Part shown: one piece after another, positions 5,078-7,096 of the stretch
How positions within the stretch are numbered: the first letter of the stretch is position 1
How the letters are laid out: each line of letters opens with the position of its first letter
Origin: Ignavibacteria bacterium
Lineage (GTDB): Bacteria > Bacteroidota > Ignavibacteria > Tepidaquicellales > OLB5
Reading direction: 5' to 3'
DNA length: 7,096 nucleotides
NCBI GenBank assembly: GCA_027492415.1
Contig: JAPUEV010000297.1
Coordinates: 1 to 7,096, forward strand
The notes under the pieces: model-generated
The model's database searches: none
Seen by the model: only the letters and a program-made list of their open reading frames with translations
Told to the model about the DNA's origin: nothing
Made by a program: the position numbers and the translations under genes

Positions 5078-5746
5078 ATGGCTGCAAATACGGGTTTAGA
5101 GGAAATAATCAAAAATTATGGTGAATTAACACAGTTCATTTTTCATAAAAATGACGTGTTATTCAAGGAAAACGATCTTGCTGCTGGGCTGTATTGTATT
5201 GAATCAGGCAGCGTAAAGATCTATAAAGAAGAGCATACTGAACAGGAAAGAATTCTGCACCTGGCTACAGCCGGAGAAATACTTGGGCTTCACTCTGTTG
5301 TTAATACACACCCATATACAAATTCAGCTGCTGCAATAACTGAAACAAGGGCCAGCTTTATTTCTGCCCATGACTTTATGGAACTGATCAATTCAAACAA
5401 TACATATAAACTGCTTGTTATGAAAAGCCTTTGCTCAAGGATAGATTCTATGGAAGATCACATTGTCAGAATAAGCGAAAAAATGTCTGATGAACGTTTT
5501 GCTGATACTCTGCTGGTACTGGTTGAAAAATACGGTATAAATAAAACAAAGGATATTAATATACATCTATCCATAGATGAGCTTGCAAGCTATACATGTA
5601 CTTCCAAAAGCTACATGAAAAAGATAATCACTGAATTTACGCATAGGGGTCTTATAACTTTCTCAAGCGGGAATATTAAGATCCTGAACCTTCCGCTGCT
5701 GAAAACCACTGCAATGCTTACTTCAAAGGAATTTGCAGGATCATAA
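5078..5746 (+). CDS. Crp/Fnr family regulator without cysteine cluster and with altered recognition helix
   Basis: A 222-residue paralogue of the preceding regulator. The beta-barrel sensor domain spans about 14-100 (LYCIESGSVKIYKEE, LHLATAGEILGLHSVV), the dimerisation helix about 108-135 and the winged helix-turn-helix about 160-205 (LSIDELASYTCTSKSYMKKI). The N-terminal CxxC motif is missing, so an FNR-type cluster is not expected. The cAMP-contact Arg is also absent (THPYTNSAAA at 77-86), so the ligand is unknown. In the recognition helix (about 175-187) the Glu and Arg that read TGA in Crp/Fnr proteins are replaced by Ser179 and Lys183 or nearby residues, predicting a different or looser DNA specificity. 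The ATG at 5078 follows an AT-rich leader, with a promoter box 25-32 bases upstream. A strong terminator ends the unit, so it is transcribed alone. Confidence 0.85.
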   Translation: MAANTGLEEIIKNYGELTQFIFHKNDVLFKENDLAAGLYCIESGSVKIYKEEHTEQERILHLATAGEILGLHSVVNTHPYTNSAAAITETRASFISAHDFMELINSNNTYKLLVMKSLCSRIDSMEDHIVRISEKMSDERFADTLLVLVEKYGINKTKDINIHLSIDELASYTCTSKSYMKKIITEFTHRGLITFSSGNIKILNLPLLKTTAMLTSKEFAGS

Positions 5747-5780
5747 ATTTTTTTTTTCATTTTCCTTCTCACAATTGAAG

Positions 5781-5808
5781 CTGCCTTTTTTTAAAAGGCA
5801 GTTTTTTT
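5781..5808 (+). terminator. Intrinsic (Rho-independent) terminator
   Basis: CTGCCTTTT and AAAAGGCAG form a perfect nine-base-pair stem with a TTT loop, followed directly by seven T residues (5802-5808). It starts 34 bases after the stop codon of the second Crp/Fnr gene and separates that unit from the downstream DUF5661-UspA pair. No A-tract precedes the stem, so it acts on plus-strand transcripts only. Confidence 0.92.
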
Positions 5809-5902
5809 ATGCCTTATTCAGAAAATTATGAACTCAATGACTTAAATTATTGTTTTATATAATGAGAAATGTTTTTAAGTACCGTTATTGAAATTTGTTT
5901 GC

Positions 5903-5910
5903 TATTTTTG
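5903..5910 (+). promoter_or_regulatory. -7 box of probable promoter for the DUF5661-UspA unit
   Basis: TATTTTTG matches TAnnTTTG exactly and ends 21 bases before the ATG at 5932. No good -33 TTTG lies 17-23 bases upstream (the sequence there is around AAGTACCG), so the promoter may depend on an activator or an alternative sigma factor. That a promoter exists here is supported by the terminator just upstream. Confidence 0.42.
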
Positions 5911-5931
5911 ATTAACTAAATAGATACTAAA

Positions 5932-6216
5932 ATGGATGAAAAGAGAAAGTTCACAATTGAAGAAGCCAGGTGGGCAGGTGATTCCCTGGGAATTGACTGG
6001 AAGAGAGTTGATATTGAACAGTTCAGAATGGGACTGGAAGTTGAGCTTGAGCATGGTGTCATTGACCCTGTAACGAATGTAACAAATGATGACCTCACTA
6101 TTACTGCGAAAATTGCTTTGGCACACCTTAAAGAAATTCCTGATTACTATACCAGGCTGAAAAAAATGGAATCAGAAGCTGAAAAAGAGCTATCCGGTTT
6201 CAATGATGCTGTTTGA
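5932..6216 (+). CDS. DUF5661-like small protein
   Basis: This 94-residue soluble protein has no signal peptide or membrane segment. It reads like the uncharacterised DUF5661 family: an N-terminal FTIEEARWAGDSLGIDWKRV, then VDIEQFRMGLEVELEHG (26-42), DPVTNVTNDDL (45-55) and a C-terminal ALAHLKEIPDYYTRLKKME (62-80). The conserved His41, His64, Asp70, Tyr71 and Tyr72, with several acidic residues, could form a metal or small-ligand site, but I know of no established function. The family name is recalled from memory and should be confirmed by a profile search. It begins 123 bases after a strong terminator and ends 30 bases before the UspA gene on the same strand, so the two probably form an operon. 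A role in stress or redox physiology is suggested only by this context. Confidence 0.8.
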   Translation: MDEKRKFTIEEARWAGDSLGIDWKRVDIEQFRMGLEVELEHGVIDPVTNVTNDDLTITAKIALAHLKEIPDYYTRLKKMESEAEKELSGFNDAV

Positions 6217-6246
6217 CTGAAAAACTTTAATATTTAATATACCACA

Positions 6247-7096
6247 ATGAAAAAAATACTTGTCCCAACAGATTTTTCAGAACCATCATACTACGGACTT
6301 GATGCAGCTGCTGTTTTTGCCCGCAAAACCGGCGCAGAGCTGCATATATTCAATGCTGCTGAAGTATCAAATTATTATTATTCCACTGATCCTCTTGTAA
6401 TTGCGCCTCCGGCTGCAATCATGATAGAAGGTATCAATGAAAATCTGAAAAAGACAGCTTTAAAAAAACTTGAGAACCTCAAAAAACGTATTTCTTTAAA
6501 AGGACTTAAAATAAAAACAGCATGCGATATTACTTCCAACGTTCATAATGCCGTTACAGAGTATGCTGATAATATTAAAGCTGATATCATCATTATGGGC
6601 TCTCATGGCTCAGGTAACCTGAAGGAAATAATCCTTGGCAGCACCGCTGAACGGGTTGTCAGGTTTTCCAAAAGACCAGTACTGGTTATTCCCGTTAAAC
6701 CTGCGGGCTCCGGATTTAAAAATATCGTATTTGCATCAGACTTTTCTTCAGAAGCATACACAATATTTCCGTATATTAAACAGCTTGCAAAATTATTCAG
6801 TTCAAAAATTCATCTTTTAAAGGTAAACACAATGGACCAGTTTTCCCGGACAATTGACGATAGAATTAAAATGAATGAGTTTGCAAAAAAGTACGGGGGT
6901 AAGTTCATAACCGCCCTTTATAATGATTATATGAAAGAAGAAGGCATATTAAATTACAGCAGGGAGGTTAAGGCTGATCTTATTGCTATCGGAACCCATG
7001 GTAAAAAGGGATTGAGAAGATTTTTTTCAGAGGATGTTTCTGAAGGAATTGTAAGGCTTTCACAGATCCCTATTCTTGTTGTGAACCTGAAAAAGA
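6247..7096 (+). CDS. Universal stress protein, two tandem UspA domains (C-terminal end cut by window)
   Basis: The frame opens at ATG 6247 (MKKILVPTDFSEPSYYGLDA, the standard UspA start with Asp9 on the first strand) and runs 283 codons to the right edge. Tandem UspA proteins are usually about 280 residues, so little is missing. Domain 1 (1-147) carries a complete ATP-binding motif G-2x-G-9x-G-S: G118, G121, G131, S132 in MGSHGSGNLKEIILGST. Domain 2 (about 157-281) starts FKNIVFASDFSSEA and has GTHG at 249-252, but the closing Gly-Ser is Glu262-Asp263, so it probably binds nucleotide poorly or not at all. UspA proteins are cytoplasmic and induced by starvation, oxygen limitation and other stress. 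In FNR-containing bacteria several are under FNR-type control, which fits the two regulators upstream. It follows the DUF5661-like gene by 30 bases. Confidence 0.92.
   Translation, partial: MKKILVPTDFSEPSYYGLDAAAVFARKTGAELHIFNAAEVSNYYYSTDPLVIAPPAAIMIEGINENLKKTALKKLENLKKRISLKGLKIKTACDITSNVHNAVTEYADNIKADIIIMGSHGSGNLKEIILGSTAERVVRFSKRPVLVIPVKPAGSGFKNIVFASDFSSEAYTIFPYIKQLAKLFSSKIHLLKVNTMDQFSRTIDDRIKMNEFAKKYGGKFITALYNDYMKEEGILNYSREVKADLIAIGTHGKKGLRRFFSEDVSEGIVRLSQIPILVVNLKK

Noticed and set aside
5902..6126. Two minus-strand frames overlapping the DUF5661-like gene
   Set aside because: They are antisense to a conserved-looking protein and have no recognisable motifs.
6635..6820. Plus-strand 61-codon frame within the UspA gene
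   Set aside because: It is out of frame with the UspA reading frame, which continues to the window edge with both domain motifs.
1..7096. CRISPR array, tRNA, rRNA, insertion sequence or transposase
   Set aside because: No regularly spaced repeats, cloverleaf-like sequence, rRNA core sequence, terminal inverted repeats or DDE/Tyr/Ser recombinase motifs were seen on either strand.

Overview
The window is AT-rich and joins two unlike halves. Positions 1-4048 look like one end of a prophage or phage-derived element. Positions 4198-7096 look like host chromosome encoding redox and stress regulators. Start codons mostly lack a Shine-Dalgarno sequence and follow A/T-rich leaders, and several genes are preceded by a TAnnTTTG box, the -7 element of Bacteroidota-type promoters. 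With tandem FNR-like regulators and a two-domain universal stress protein, this points to the Bacteroidota/Chlorobiota/Ignavibacteria group. The placement is an inference, because no rRNA or tRNA marker is present.

Left half, minus strand, read right to left: a 60-residue protein of unknown function (2525-2707), terminase small subunit (2020-2505), terminase large subunit (668-2002) and the first 216 residues of a portal protein, cut by the left edge. The gaps are 17-19 bases, as expected for one packaging operon. A divergent gene (2903-3577) encodes a CI/LexA-like repressor with an N-terminal helix-turn-helix, a Cys-Gly cleavage site and a Ser/Lys S24 peptidase domain. The 195-base divergent region holds a strong minus-strand promoter (TTGACA, 17-base spacer, TATATTTG). 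Its spacer is almost exactly filled by a perfect inverted repeat, and a second inverted repeat lies just past the expected transcription start. The simplest reading is that the repressor shuts off the packaging operon directly. A small secreted protein (3587-4048) follows the repressor by 9 bases and is probably made in the lysogen. No integrase, replication gene or att site is visible.

Right half, all plus strand: an FNR-like regulator with a four-cysteine pattern suited to an Fe-S cluster (4198-4905), a second Crp/Fnr paralogue without that cluster and with a changed recognition helix (5078-5746), a strong intrinsic terminator (5781-5808), a small DUF5661-like protein (5932-6216) and a tandem-domain UspA protein (6247 to the right edge, lacking at most a short C-terminus). 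The second regulator has a TGA-N6-TCA site next to its promoter, at the spacing used by Crp/Fnr activators. This suggests a regulatory cascade, but no experiment is available here.

The most interesting points are the repressor-packaging switch without intervening early genes, the secreted protein co-transcribed with the repressor, and the tandem Crp/Fnr pair with a candidate cross-regulatory site.
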